Assembly (NCBI GenBank): GCA_904393835.1
Contig: CAJFNC010000008.1
Coordinates: 62,001-126,000, forward strand
Length of the DNA: 64,000 bases
From: an uncultured Ruminococcus sp.
GTDB taxonomy: Bacteria > Bacillota > Clostridia > Oscillospirales > Acutalibacteraceae
Reading direction: 5' to 3'
Below are positions 18,299 to 25,969 of the stretch, one piece after another. The notes beneath the pieces are model-generated. The model saw only the letters and a list, made by a program, of their open reading frames with translations. It searched no databases and had not been told where the DNA came from. A program made the position numbers and the translations under genes. Position 1 is the first letter of the stretch, and the number at the start of each line of letters is the position of its first letter.

Positions 18299-19255
18299 AT
18301 GGCTGAAAATAAAAAGAAAATTGTTCTAATAGGTACGGGCATGGTAGGAATGAGCTTTGCCTACGCCGCTTTAAATCAAAGTCTTTGCGACGAGCTTGTC
18401 CTCATTGATTTAAACGAACAGCGTGCGCACGGCGAAGCTATGGACTTAAACCACGGGCTTGCTTTTTCTAATTCAAGTATGAAGATAAGCTGCGGAACAT
18501 ATCAAGACTGCGGAGACGCCGACATCGTGGTAATTTGCGCGGGCGTTAACCAAAAACCCGGCGAAAGCAGACTTGAGCTTTTGCAGAGAAACGAAAAGGT
18601 GTTTGCCTCCATTGTGCCTAATGTGGTACAGAACGGCTTTGACGGAATTTTCCTTGTTGCCACAAACCCCGTTGACATTATGACCCGAATAACATATGAA
18701 TTATCGGGATTTAACGCAAACAAGGTAATCGGCACGGGTACAACGCTCGACACGGCAAGACTTCGCTACCTGCTGGGCGAATATTTTGAAGTCAATCCCA
18801 GAAATATTCACGCCTATGTAATCGGCGAACACGGCGACAGCGAATTTGTGCCGTGGAGTCAGGTGCTTTTGGCGGTAAAACCGATTAAGGATGTTTTAAA
18901 GGATAATCCGCAGACCTATTGTATGGAGGAGCTTGACAAAATCAGTTGTGAGGTTCGCAACGCTGCTCAGGAAATTATTGCCGCAAAGGGCGCGACTTAC
19001 TACGGAATCGGAATGGCGATCGTGCGGATTGCCAGAGCAATTTTGTCTGACGAAGACACCGTACTCACCGTATCTACAAGACTCAGGGGCGAATACAGCG
19101 GCAAAAAAGACGTGTTCATCGGCAACCCCGCAATCATAAACGCGGGCGGCGCAAAGCGTTTGCTGGAGCTTAAGCTTACAGACGAAGAGCTTGAAAAGCT
19201 TGACAACTGCTGCAACATTTTAAATGAAAATTTCAACAGCCTTTCGCTTGAATAA
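18299..19255 (+). CDS. ldh: L-lactate dehydrogenase
   Basis: The 318-residue cytosolic NAD-dependent enzyme reduces pyruvate to L-lactate to recycle NADH. The NAD loop GTGMVGMSFA is near residue 12, substrate Arg in SRLELLQRN near 97, ATNPVDIMT near 119, and the catalytic His in GEHGDSEF near 178. GTTLDTARLR fits L-LDH rather than malate dehydrogenase. GAAAGGAAGG precedes the ATG. It is single, with its own promoter and terminator. Family members can be allosterically activated by fructose-1,6-bisphosphate, which cannot be judged here. Confidence 0.95.
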   Translation: MAENKKKIVLIGTGMVGMSFAYAALNQSLCDELVLIDLNEQRAHGEAMDLNHGLAFSNSSMKISCGTYQDCGDADIVVICAGVNQKPGESRLELLQRNEKVFASIVPNVVQNGFDGIFLVATNPVDIMTRITYELSGFNANKVIGTGTTLDTARLRYLLGEYFEVNPRNIHAYVIGEHGDSEFVPWSQVLLAVKPIKDVLKDNPQTYCMEELDKISCEVRNAAQEIIAAKGATYYGIGMAIVRIARAILSDEDTVLTVSTRLRGEYSGKKDVFIGNPAIINAGGAKRLLELKLTDEELEKLDNCCNILNENFNSLSLE

Positions 19256-19275
19256 GCATTACAAAAGCATAACTT

Positions 19276-19306
19276 AAGGGTGCGAACAAACCGTCCGCGC
19301 CCTTAT
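19276..19306 (+). terminator. Terminator of ldh
   Basis: AAGGGTGCG pairs with CGCGCCCTT (one G-T pair) around an 11-base loop, followed by ATTTGCATTTTG. The T run is imperfect. Confidence 0.65.
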
Positions 19307-19378
19307 TTGCATTTTGCACAAAAATATTTTTGCAGACAAAACAGTATTCAAAACACTCTTTGCCGATAAGTGTGTCAG

Positions 19379-19407
19379 TTGCGTTTGCGAGAATCTTTTG
19401 ATATAAT
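19379..19407 (+). promoter_or_regulatory. Predicted promoter of the Smr-domain gene
   Basis: TTGCGT, a 17-base spacer, then a perfect TATAAT. Transcription would start near 19414, leaving only about 24 bases to the ATG at 19438. Confidence 0.6.
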
Positions 19408-19437
19408 TTAGCTGACAAAATGAATGTTGGTGATAAT

Positions 19438-19680
19438 ATGGCTTTAGTTAAACGACTTGATTTACACGGTCAAACTATTGACAGCGCAAGGCGGCTTTTG
19501 ACCGTTACTCTGCGTACCCTGCCGAAAGACGTGGAAGAGCTTGTGATAATTCACGGCTACCACGGCGGAACGGCTATTGCCGATATGGTGCGCAGTTACA
19601 GAAACTCTAAAATAGAACGTAAAATTTTGAGTATGAATAACGGCGAAACTATTTTTGTGATTAAACAAAACAGAGATTAA
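19438..19680 (+). CDS. Stand-alone Smr-domain protein
   Basis: This 80-residue protein is little more than one Smr (MutS2 C-terminal-like) domain. It has LDLHGQTIDSARRLL at residues 6-20 and the core IIHGYHGGTAIADMVRSY near 39-56. Smr domains bind nucleic acid and often nick it; in MutS2 they act on branched DNA or collided ribosomes. Stand-alone versions of this size are common and poorly studied. ATG at 19438 has GGTGAT a few bases upstream; an in-frame ATG at 19420 has no ribosome site. Fold is confident; role unknown. Confidence 0.82.
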   Translation: MALVKRLDLHGQTIDSARRLLTVTLRTLPKDVEELVIIHGYHGGTAIADMVRSYRNSKIERKILSMNNGETIFVIKQNRD

Positions 19681-19886
19681 TCACGGCTTATCTGCTTTGG
19701 TAAAATACATTTACAATTATGCACCCGTCTGCTTTTAAAAAGCTCAAATTGCAAGGCTTTATTACGGATTTTTTAAACAAAAAATGTGTTTATCACGAAT
19801 GGCGGTCAGTCAAGCAGTTTTTTACCTGCGTTGTACTCGGTTTTTCTGTGACAAAATGCTTGAATATCTTAATTATTAAATTACCA

Positions 19887-19915
19887 TTGACTAACCGGCG
19901 TTTGCGTGATATACT
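19887..19915 (+). promoter_or_regulatory. Predicted mntP promoter
   Basis: TTGACT, a 17-base spacer, then TATACT. The start point at about 19922 coincides with the first base of the manganese riboswitch, which supports both calls. The rest of the 19681-20076 gap is the riboswitch and its terminator. Confidence 0.72.
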
Positions 19916-19920
19916 TTGCT

Positions 19921-20009
19921 GGGATTAAGGGAGTAGCCGGCGCAAAAGCGTGGTCAAGTCAACATACTCGGTCATCCGTGGCTTGACATTAAACGGCAAG
20001 ACTTATCTG
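19921..20009 (+). promoter_or_regulatory. yybP-ykoY manganese riboswitch
   Basis: The family's hallmark elements appear in order: AAGGGAGTAGC at the 5' side, GTCAACATACTCG in the middle and CGGCAAGACTTATC at the 3' side. This class binds Mn2+ where two helical legs meet and switches on efflux genes. It directly precedes mntP. The 3' end of the aptamer (AGACTTATC) is also the left arm of a terminator hairpin, so the two folds exclude each other and Mn2+ should turn transcription on. Confidence 0.9.
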
Positions 20010-20036
20010 TTTTTGCAACAGATGGGTCTATTTTTT
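19999..20036 (+). terminator. Riboswitch-controlled terminator before mntP
   Basis: AGACTTATCTGTT pairs with AACAGATGGGTCT (two G-T pairs) around a short loop and is followed by ATTTTTT. It shares bases 19999-20009 with the aptamer's 3' strand, the normal arrangement for a transcriptional ON switch. Confidence 0.85.
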
Positions 20037-20076
20037 ACCTCTGTTGCTTAAAAATAGCAATGGGGGTTTTTATTTT

Positions 20077-20640
20077 ATGAGTATTGTTGAAATTATTTTG
20101 CTCGGCATAGGGCTTTCAATGGACGCCTTTGCCGTTTCGATATGCAAGGGACTTTCGGTGCAAAAATTAAAGCCAAAGCACTGTCTTATTGCAGGACTGT
20201 ACTTTGGCGGTTTTCAGGCACTTATGCCGCTTTTGGGATATTTTTTGGGCAGACAGTTTGAATGGCTTATTACAAATATTGACCATTGGATTGCCTTTGT
20301 GCTTTTGGGAATTATAGGCGCAAATATGATTAAGGAATCATTTTCACCTGCCGAAAAGCTAAACAACTCTTTTACCCCAAAAGAAATGCTGCCGCTCGCG
20401 GTCGCCACAAGCATTGACGCGCTTGCCGTCGGGGTTACGCTCGCGTTTTTAAAAACCGACATTTGGTCGTCCGTTTCGATAATCGGAGTAACCACATTTA
20501 TTTTGTCGGCAATCGGCGTTAAAATCGGCAATTTGTTCGGCGCAAAATTCAAGTCAAAGGCGGAGTTTGCAGGCGGCGCAATACTTATTCTTATGGGAAT
20601 AAAAATTCTGCTTCAACATTTGGGAGTTATCAACTTTTAA
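20077..20640 (+). CDS. mntP: Manganese efflux pump MntP
   Basis: The 187-residue membrane protein has six predicted helices and two internal repeats. The paired acidic motifs [16 protein letters not shown] (residues 8-23) and [15 protein letters not shown] (about 109-123) mark the MntP family, which exports Mn2+. The Mn2+ riboswitch upstream agrees with this. ATG at 20077 has GGGGG ten bases before it; a TTG at 20044 is in frame but without a site. The stop codon touches the maf stop with no base between them, and no separate terminator fits. Confidence 0.95.
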   Translation: MSIVEIILLGIGLSMDAFAVSICKGLSVQKLKPKHCLIAGLYFGGFQALMPLLGYFLGRQFEWLITNIDHWIAFVLLGIIGANMIKESFSPAEKLNNSFTPKEMLPLAVATSIDALAVGVTLAFLKTDIWSSVSIIGVTTFILSAIGVKIGNLFGAKFKSKAEFAGGAILILMGIKILLQHLGVINF

Positions 20641-21207
20641 TCAGGTGGGGATTATGCCCGACTTTCTGATTACTCGGTTGAGTTTTGCCACGGGCAAGCC
20701 GACTACGTTAAGATAATCGCCCTCGATTTTTTTAACCAGCATGGCGCCCTTACCTTGGATTCCGTAAGCACCCGCTTTATCCATCGGTTCGCCCGTCTTT
20801 ATATATTCCAAAATTTCCTCATCGTAGAGTTTATAAAACTCTACCTTTGTGGTCTTTGAAAAAGTTTTGCAGCCCAGCGGAGATATTACGCAGCAGCCCG
20901 TAATCACCTTGTGAGTTTTGCCCGAAAGTTTTTTGAGCATTTTAAAGGCGTCGTCCTCATTTTTGGGCTTGCCCAGCATTTTGCCGTCAATAAACACAGC
21001 GGTATCGCTGCCGATTACAACATCGCTGTCGTGACCGTTTTCAAAAACATACCTTGCCTTTTTGCGAGCGAGATATTCGGGCATTTTTTCGACGGCAATT
21101 TTTTTGTCCGCCGTTTCGTCAATGTCGGCGGGAATAACCGCAAAATTATCGAATATCATCTGTAAAAGTTCACGTCTTCTCGGAGAACCCGACGCAAGTA
21201 TTACCAT
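20641..21207 (-). CDS. maf: Maf nucleotide pyrophosphatase
   Basis: The 188-residue Maf/HAM1-like house-cleaning enzyme hydrolyses non-standard nucleoside triphosphates and was first tied to septum formation. The ASGSPRRRELL start motif, the VIGSDTAV acidic site near residue 68 and the C-terminal GAYGIQGKGAMLVKKI motif are present. ATG at 21207 follows AGAGGTGA; the frame extends nine codons upstream without support. It is convergent with mntP, stop codon against stop codon. Length is typical. Confidence 0.93.
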   Translation of the reverse strand: MVILASGSPRRRELLQMIFDNFAVIPADIDETADKKIAVEKMPEYLARKKARYVFENGHDSDVVIGSDTAVFIDGKMLGKPKNEDDAFKMLKKLSGKTHKVITGCCVISPLGCKTFSKTTKVEFYKLYDEEILEYIKTGEPMDKAGAYGIQGKGAMLVKKIEGDYLNVVGLPVAKLNRVIRKSGIIPT

Positions 21208-21310
21208 AGTGTCACCTCTGTCTTTTATTTTCATAACTATTTTATACCAAATTACTTGTAAAAATCAACAATATTTTAACCTCAGGTTACAAAATCGGCA
21301 ATGTTTTTTC

Positions 21311-21338
21311 TTGATTTTTAATATATTTAATGTATAAT
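21311..21338 (+). promoter_or_regulatory. Predicted promoter of the 191-residue membrane protein
   Basis: TTGATT, a 16-base spacer and TATAAT, about 42 bases before the ATG at 21380. Confidence 0.55.
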
Positions 21339-21379
21339 TAGAGGTGTATGAAATTTTTAATATTTTTTTGGAGGTCAAA

Positions 21380-21955
21380 ATGGAAAATTTAATAAAACGT
21401 TACCTGCCCTACGCAGTAACGATATTGGCAATATTTTTGCTTGTACCGCTTATTTTCAGAGCTCCGGCGCTTTCAGCGTATTATTCAGTGGCTTTATACT
21501 TCATCTTCCCCGGAGCTGCAATTATATCTTCCGCTCTTTACTGCTCAAAGCACGGTATGGACTTTTTGTTTACGCTCATCGCTCCTATCATCTATATTCC
21601 CACAATGCTCATCTACTACGGCGGCTTTAACTTTGCCAATATTATTCTGCTTGCCGTTTACCTTATTGCAGGCATATTCGGCTTGTTCCTCGGCGATATT
21701 GCTCTGGGCGATAAACGCCGCCAAAAGGAAAAAAAGGAGCAGGAAGAGGCGGAAAAAGTATTGCTTGAGGAAAAGCGCAAGGCTGACGCGGAACTCGAGA
21801 GAATTACCGAAGAAAGCGCTCAGGCAAAAAACGACAGCGGCGACGATGATTTTGACTATTCAAAGTATGCCTCAAATACTGACAAAGCGCCGACTCATTC
21901 CACGGAGGACGAAATCGACGCAATTTTAAACGAATACGGCACAGACAAACGCTAA
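21380..21955 (+). CDS. Membrane protein with charged coiled-coil tail
   Basis: The 191-residue protein has about four hydrophobic helices (residues 9-26, 34-52, 57-77, 82-103), followed by a Lys/Glu/Arg-rich coiled coil (about 108-147) and an acidic tail (DSGDDDFDYSKYASNT). The coil should lie in the cytoplasm. I do not recognise the family. ATG at 21380 is chosen because GGAGGT lies seven bases upstream and the promoter lies before it. The last codons overlap the convergent fkbM-type gene by four bases. It could be a scaffold or an uncharacterised division or stress protein. Confidence 0.75.
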   Translation: MENLIKRYLPYAVTILAIFLLVPLIFRAPALSAYYSVALYFIFPGAAIISSALYCSKHGMDFLFTLIAPIIYIPTMLIYYGGFNFANIILLAVYLIAGIFGLFLGDIALGDKRRQKEKKEQEEAEKVLLEEKRKADAELERITEESAQAKNDSGDDDFDYSKYASNTDKAPTHSTEDEIDAILNEYGTDKR

Positions 21956-23010
21956 ACGCAGTACAGGTTTGTATCCCAAGCGGGAATGTACGGATGATGC
22001 CGTAAATATATCTTATAATCGGGATTTATGCCGTGTATCAACTGCGGCAGACGGAAAATATCTTCAAAACGGTGATACGCTGAGAAATTGAGCTTCGGCT
22101 TAAAATTTTTCAGCGTATTTTTCATACCCAAAATCACCTCGGTGTCGGCTCCCTCAACGTCCGCTTTGATATAACTCACACTTTTTCCGCACAAAAGCGA
22201 ATCTGTCGCCATAACGCGCGTTTTTACGCCTCTGTCGGCAATGGCGCTGTTTCTGCCCGCCTTGTTGTTAAAATCAAGTTCGGTGTTTTTGCTGTAAGCG
22301 CCCAGCATATGAATGTTGACGTTTTTCATACCGCCGCAGAATTTTTCAAGCTTTTTAAAATTCTTTGCGTTCGGTTCAAGGGCTGTAATGTCCTTATATT
22401 CACCGCCTGTATAGTGCAGAAATTCCTCGATGGTATCGCCGTTATATGCGCCCAAATCGAGGTAGGATTCATTTTTTCCGAGACGCACAATTGTGTTGAA
22501 AGCCTCATCTTTATCTGTTGTAATTTTATCGAGCAGCGAAAGCTCACCCGTATAATAGAATTTAAGCGTGTTTTTATACACACTCTTTGACTGCTCGTCT
22601 GCAAAAAGGCTGTATGCGCCGTGTATTTTTTCGCTGTATTTTTGCACAAAATCGTCGTCAAAAATAACACTGCCGAAGGCGGGCACGGAGGGCACACGAA
22701 GCGGGTGCATAGCAGATACACGCTTTATGTTCGCCATAACGTTGTCAAGACTGCTTGCAAAGCACAGCGCAACGCAAAAATCATCAAACTCTTTTTCAAA
22801 ATCACCTAGCTTTTTTACCGTAAAGCCGTGAAAGCTCTGTCCGCGCACAAAGTCGTCGCTTGCCATAACGCCGCTGACGGAAATATTGTATTTTTCAAAA
22901 GCTTTAATCACCTTATCGGCGCCGTCACCCATTCCGTAAAGAATCACGGGCTTTTGGCTGTTTTTAAAAAAATCCCAAACGCTTTTATGAGCAGCTAAAA
23001 TATTTTCCAT
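21952..23010 (-). CDS. FkbM-family methyltransferase
   Basis: The 352-residue protein has an N-terminal sugar-nucleotide-like Rossmann stretch (PVILYGMGDGADKVIKAF, residue 20 on) and a C-terminal FkbM S-adenosylmethionine methyltransferase domain (about 185-345). The SAM loop is YLDLGAYNGDTIEEF, and the domain also has ITALEPNAKNFKKL and IKADVEGADTEVILG. Such two-part proteins are common in glycan and surface-polysaccharide modification. The gene begins only 21 bases after the T run of the 5S-like RNA terminator, so there is no room for its own promoter; GGAGATAAT supplies the ribosome site. No other glycan genes are nearby. The substrate is unknown. Confidence 0.87.
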   Translation of the reverse strand: MENILAAHKSVWDFFKNSQKPVILYGMGDGADKVIKAFEKYNISVSGVMASDDFVRGQSFHGFTVKKLGDFEKEFDDFCVALCFASSLDNVMANIKRVSAMHPLRVPSVPAFGSVIFDDDFVQKYSEKIHGAYSLFADEQSKSVYKNTLKFYYTGELSLLDKITTDKDEAFNTIVRLGKNESYLDLGAYNGDTIEEFLHYTGGEYKDITALEPNAKNFKKLEKFCGGMKNVNIHMLGAYSKNTELDFNNKAGRNSAIADRGVKTRVMATDSLLCGKSVSYIKADVEGADTEVILGMKNTLKNFKPKLNFSAYHRFEDIFRLPQLIHGINPDYKIYLRHHPYIPAWDTNLYCV

Positions 23011-23031
23011 ATTATCTCCGTAAAAATAAGT

Positions 23032-23061
23032 AAAAAAAAACGCCCACCCTGCTGGGTGGAC
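23032..23061 (-). terminator. Terminator of the 5S-like RNA gene
   Basis: GTCCACCC pairs with GGGTGGGC (one mismatch) around a four-base loop, followed by nine T residues on the minus strand. fkbM starts 21 bases beyond. Confidence 0.88.
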
Positions 23062-23066
23062 ACTTT

Positions 23067-23185
23067 ATGTGTTGGCATCTCCCTATTTTCCCGGGCCGTC
23101 TCCAGCCAAGTATTTTCGGCACCACTGAGCTTAACTTCTGTGTTCGGTATGGGAACAGGTGGACCCCAACTATTTTTTGACATCC
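23067..23185 (-). rRNA. rrf: 5S rRNA-like gene with atypical 5' strand
   Basis: From GGTCCACCTGTTCCCATACC onward the sequence is a standard 5S rRNA. It has CCGAACACAGAAGTTAAGCTC, the helix IV/V segment CTTGGCTGGAGACGGCC and the 3' end AGATGCCAACAC. Total length is about 119 bases. The first 20-25 bases (GGATGTCAAAAAATAGTTGG) do not pair with the 3' strand in helix I; the expected partner would read like GTGTTGGCAT. Helix II can form only with several G-U pairs. It has a perfect promoter and terminator but no 16S, 23S or tRNA gene beside it. It may be a diverged 5S gene, a pseudogene or a derived leader RNA. Confidence 0.82.
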
Positions 23186-23204
23186 TCTCTTGAGAACAGT
23201 TGTT

Positions 23205-23233
23205 ATTATACTACAAAAGGAACTTGTTGTCAA
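23205..23233 (-). promoter_or_regulatory. Consensus promoter of the 5S-like RNA
   Basis: TTGACA, a 17-base spacer, TATAAT: a perfect sigma-A consensus. Transcription would start near 23198. It is the only promoter I can see for fkbM as well. Confidence 0.88.
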
Positions 23234-23327
23234 CACTTTTTTTAAAAAAATTTGAAAATTTTTCAAAAAGATTTTTTACTCGCCAAACTCCTCTGAATTT
23301 CGCTTAAAAATGCAGTTTTTGCGACCA

Positions 23328-23353
23328 CGGACGTATGCAAAAGCACACGTCCG
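23328..23353 (-). terminator. Hairpin after argF (weak terminator)
   Basis: An 11-bp stem CGGACGTGTGC/GCATACGTCCG (one G-T pair) with a four-base loop lies 20 bases past the argF stop. The T tract is displaced by several bases, so termination may be incomplete. Confidence 0.5.
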
Positions 23354-23372
23354 CAGTATTGCAGTATTTTTA

Positions 23373-24299
23373 TCAGTCTTCGGGTTTGCGGTCGGTCATA
23401 CACTCAACCAGCACGGCTTTCTGAGCGTGGAGGCGGTTTTCTGCCTCTTCAAAAATTTCGTTTGCGTGAGCCTCAAACACATCGGCTGTAATCTCTTCGC
23501 CTCTGTGTGCCGGCAGACAGTGGAGCACCATACACTCGTCGTTCGTAACCGACATAAGCTCCGAGTTAACCTGATAGCCTGCAAAAGCCTGCTCACGGAT
23601 CTTCTTTTCTTCCTCCTGACCCATCGAAGCCCATACGTCGGTATAAACAACGTCTGCGTTCTTTGCTGCCTCTTTGGGATCGCGAACTATTTCAAATTTA
23701 TCCTTGCCGTACTTTTCGCCGAATTCGATGATATGCTCGGGCGGCATATAGCCTTCGGGACAAGCGGCTGAAAAGCTCATACCCGCTCTCAATGCGCCTA
23801 CGATAAGCGAGTTCATCATATTGTTTCCGTCGCCGATAAAGCACATTTTAAGCCCTTCAAGCTTGCCCTTGAACTCACGAATCGTCATAAGGTCGGCAAG
23901 CACCTGGCAGGGGTGGCAGTAGTCTGTAAGACCGTTGATAATCGGGATTGAGCCGTACTTTGCAAGCGCCTCTACCTCTTCCTGCTTAAAGGTACGAATC
24001 ATAATGCAGTCAAGAAAACGAGAAAGCACCCTTGCGGTATCCTCAACAGGCTCGCCTCTGCCGATTTGGAGATCGTTTGACGAGAGGAATAGCGGATAAC
24101 CGCCGAGCTGCGTCATACCTACCTCAAAGGAAACACGTGTACGTGTGCTTGATTTCTCAAAAATCATACCGAGTGTTTTTCCCTTTAAAATCTTATGTTC
24201 AATGCCGTGTTTCTGCTCATATTTCAGTTGGTCGGCAAGATTTAACGTGTTTATAATTTCTTCTGTTGACCAGTCTTCGAGTTTTAGTAAGTGTTTCAT
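23373..24299 (-). CDS. argF: Ornithine carbamoyltransferase
   Basis: The 308-residue enzyme joins carbamoyl phosphate and ornithine to make citrulline in arginine synthesis. The carbamoyl-phosphate site STRTRVSFE is near residue 51, HPCQVLADLMT near 129, and the ornithine site HCLPAHRGEE near 265. Its ATG overlaps the argD stop (ATGA), so it is translationally coupled and last in the arginine cluster. The order next to argD and the start motif MKHLLKLEDWS favour the biosynthetic enzyme. Carbamoyl phosphate synthase genes are not in the window. Confidence 0.96.
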   Translation of the reverse strand: MKHLLKLEDWSTEEIINTLNLADQLKYEQKHGIEHKILKGKTLGMIFEKSSTRTRVSFEVGMTQLGGYPLFLSSNDLQIGRGEPVEDTARVLSRFLDCIMIRTFKQEEVEALAKYGSIPIINGLTDYCHPCQVLADLMTIREFKGKLEGLKMCFIGDGNNMMNSLIVGALRAGMSFSAACPEGYMPPEHIIEFGEKYGKDKFEIVRDPKEAAKNADVVYTDVWASMGQEEEKKIREQAFAGYQVNSELMSVTNDECMVLHCLPAHRGEEITADVFEAHANEIFEEAENRLHAQKAVLVECMTDRKPED

Positions 24300-25489
24300 T
24301 GATTGTTCTCCTTTAAAGTTTTATCGAGTATAGCTACCGCCTCGTCAATTTCTTCGTAAGTAATCACAAGCGGAGGCAACATTCTTAAAAGTGACTTTGC
24401 CGTGATTATAAGCAAACCGTTTTCTACGCACTTTACCGCAATGTCGTGAGCATCGCCTTTTTTTAGCTCAATACCTATCATAAGACCCATACGGCGAACG
24501 CTTTTTACACCTTCGACAGCTAAAAGCTTTTCTTCAAAGTAAATACCCTTTTTTTCGACTTCGTTTAAGAAATCCTTGTCGGCAACCTTATCAATTACAT
24601 AGTTTGCTCCCGCGCAAACAACCGGGTTTGCGCCGAACGTAGTGCCGTGGGTGGACGGAGACATAACGTCCTTGAGCTTATCGCCGCACATACAAACGCC
24701 GATAGGCAAGCCTCCGCCGAGTCCTTTTGCAACTGTTATAATGTCGGGCTTTATGCCGAAATTTTCAAAAGCAAACAGCTTGCCGGTTCTGCCTACGCCC
24801 GTCTGCACCTCATCAATAATCACAAGAATATCGTGTGCGTTGCAATAATCAACAAGCTCTTTGACGTAGGTTTTATCAAGGATATTAACTCCGCCCTCGC
24901 CCTGGATAAGCTCAAACATAACCGCACAGGTATCCTCGTTTACTGCGTTTTTAAAAGCCTGTATATCGTTTGCCTCAACATAGGCAAAGCCTTCGGTAAA
25001 TGGGAAAAAGTAGTTGTGAAAAACGTCCTGTCCCGTTGCCGAAAGTGTGGTAACGGTTCTGCCGTGGAAAGAATTTTTGAGCGTGATAATTTCATTCCTA
25101 ACACCCTTTAAATCTCCGCCGTATTTATCAAAGCTGTATTTGCGCGCGATTTTGATAGCACATTCGTTGGCTTCGGCGCCGCTGTTGCCGAAACAAACCT
25201 TTGACATTCCCGTAAGCGTACACAGCTTTTCGGCAAGGTTGCTTGCCTGCTCGCAGTAAAAGTAGTTTGACATATGCTGAATTGTCGCCGCCTGCTTTGA
25301 AATGGCTTTTACCCAGCCGTCCTCACAGTAACCAAGGCTGTTTACGCCGATACCCGATGAAACGTCAATATATTTTTTGCCTTTGTCGTCATATGCAACC
25401 GCGCCTTTGCCGCTTTTTAAAGCTACGTCATAGCGGCCGTAGGTGTGCATAATATACTGACGGTCTTTTTCTTTAATATCCATTGCCAT
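24296..25489 (-). CDS. argD: Acetylornithine aminotransferase
   Basis: The 397-residue class III PLP aminotransferase converts N-acetylglutamate semialdehyde to N-acetylornithine. Visible motifs are GNSGAEANECAIKIARKYS near 103, the PLP Asp in VIIDEVQTGVGRTG near 222, and the Schiff-base Lys in TVAKGLGGGLPIG near 252. The ATG at 25489 begins three bases after the GNAT stop, with AAAGG upstream; a TTG one codon earlier is possible. The cluster context makes argD preferable to an ornithine or GABA aminotransferase. Confidence 0.95.
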   Translation of the reverse strand: MAMDIKEKDRQYIMHTYGRYDVALKSGKGAVAYDDKGKKYIDVSSGIGVNSLGYCEDGWVKAISKQAATIQHMSNYFYCEQASNLAEKLCTLTGMSKVCFGNSGAEANECAIKIARKYSFDKYGGDLKGVRNEIITLKNSFHGRTVTTLSATGQDVFHNYFFPFTEGFAYVEANDIQAFKNAVNEDTCAVMFELIQGEGGVNILDKTYVKELVDYCNAHDILVIIDEVQTGVGRTGKLFAFENFGIKPDIITVAKGLGGGLPIGVCMCGDKLKDVMSPSTHGTTFGANPVVCAGANYVIDKVADKDFLNEVEKKGIYFEEKLLAVEGVKSVRRMGLMIGIELKKGDAHDIAVKCVENGLLIITAKSLLRMLPPLVITYEEIDEAVAILDKTLKENNQ

Positions 25490-25492
25490 CAA

Positions 25493-25933
25493 TTACCTTT
25501 CGTCAATATTTTCTATGTTTGCATTGTTAAAGGAATAAACAAATACATCGTTGCGTTTTTCAAAGCCGAAATCACGCCAGAAACTCTGACCCGTTTCGTT
25601 GTTTTGGTAGCAAAAGATGTGAGTTTTGTCGATTTCGCATTCTTTTATTTTTTGAATCGCCCTTTGCGCCAGAGAATGACCGATTCCTCTGCGGCGGTAT
25701 TCGGGCATTACGGCCATATGGTGAATAAACCCGCGTCTGCCGTCGTGCCCCGCCAAAACCGTGCCGATAATTTTGCCGTCAATTACGGCAACCTGACTCA
25801 TTCCCTTGTTGTGTTCAAGGTATCTTTGCATTTGCGGCTTTTCGTCCGCCTTGGAAAGTGCGCGCTTTGAGGTGGTCTGCCACATCTGAAACACTTCCTC
25901 GTAATCGTCAATTGTCATTTCTCTTATTATCAT
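25493..25933 (-). CDS. GNAT-family N-acetyltransferase inside the arg cluster
   Basis: The 146-residue single-domain GNAT has the acetyl-CoA motif HHMAVMPEYRRRGIGHSLAQ (about 76-95) and the C-terminal QSFWRDFGFEKR. The start MIIREMTIDDYEEV is typical for the family. ATG at 25933 has CGGAG upstream; the frame extends eight codons further without support. It sits between argB (36 bases) and argD (3 bases) and must be co-transcribed. It might be a short N-acetylglutamate synthase feeding the first step, but GNATs of this type have many substrates and the cluster already has bifunctional argJ. Family certain, role open. Confidence 0.88.
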   Translation of the reverse strand: MIIREMTIDDYEEVFQMWQTTSKRALSKADEKPQMQRYLEHNKGMSQVAVIDGKIIGTVLAGHDGRRGFIHHMAVMPEYRRRGIGHSLAQRAIQKIKECEIDKTHIFCYQNNETGQSFWRDFGFEKRNDVFVYSFNNANIENIDER

Positions 25934-25969
25934 ACAAAATCTCCGTAAATCAAGCACAAAGTGCGTTTA

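Noticed and set aside
19719-19928. Open frame of 69 codons before mntP
   Set aside because: It covers the mntP promoter and the first bases of the riboswitch and has no ribosome site.
23012-23266. Minus-strand open frames of 62 and 84 codons at the 5S region
   Set aside because: They lie on the 5S-like RNA, its promoter and terminator; the apparent peptides are translations of rRNA sequence.
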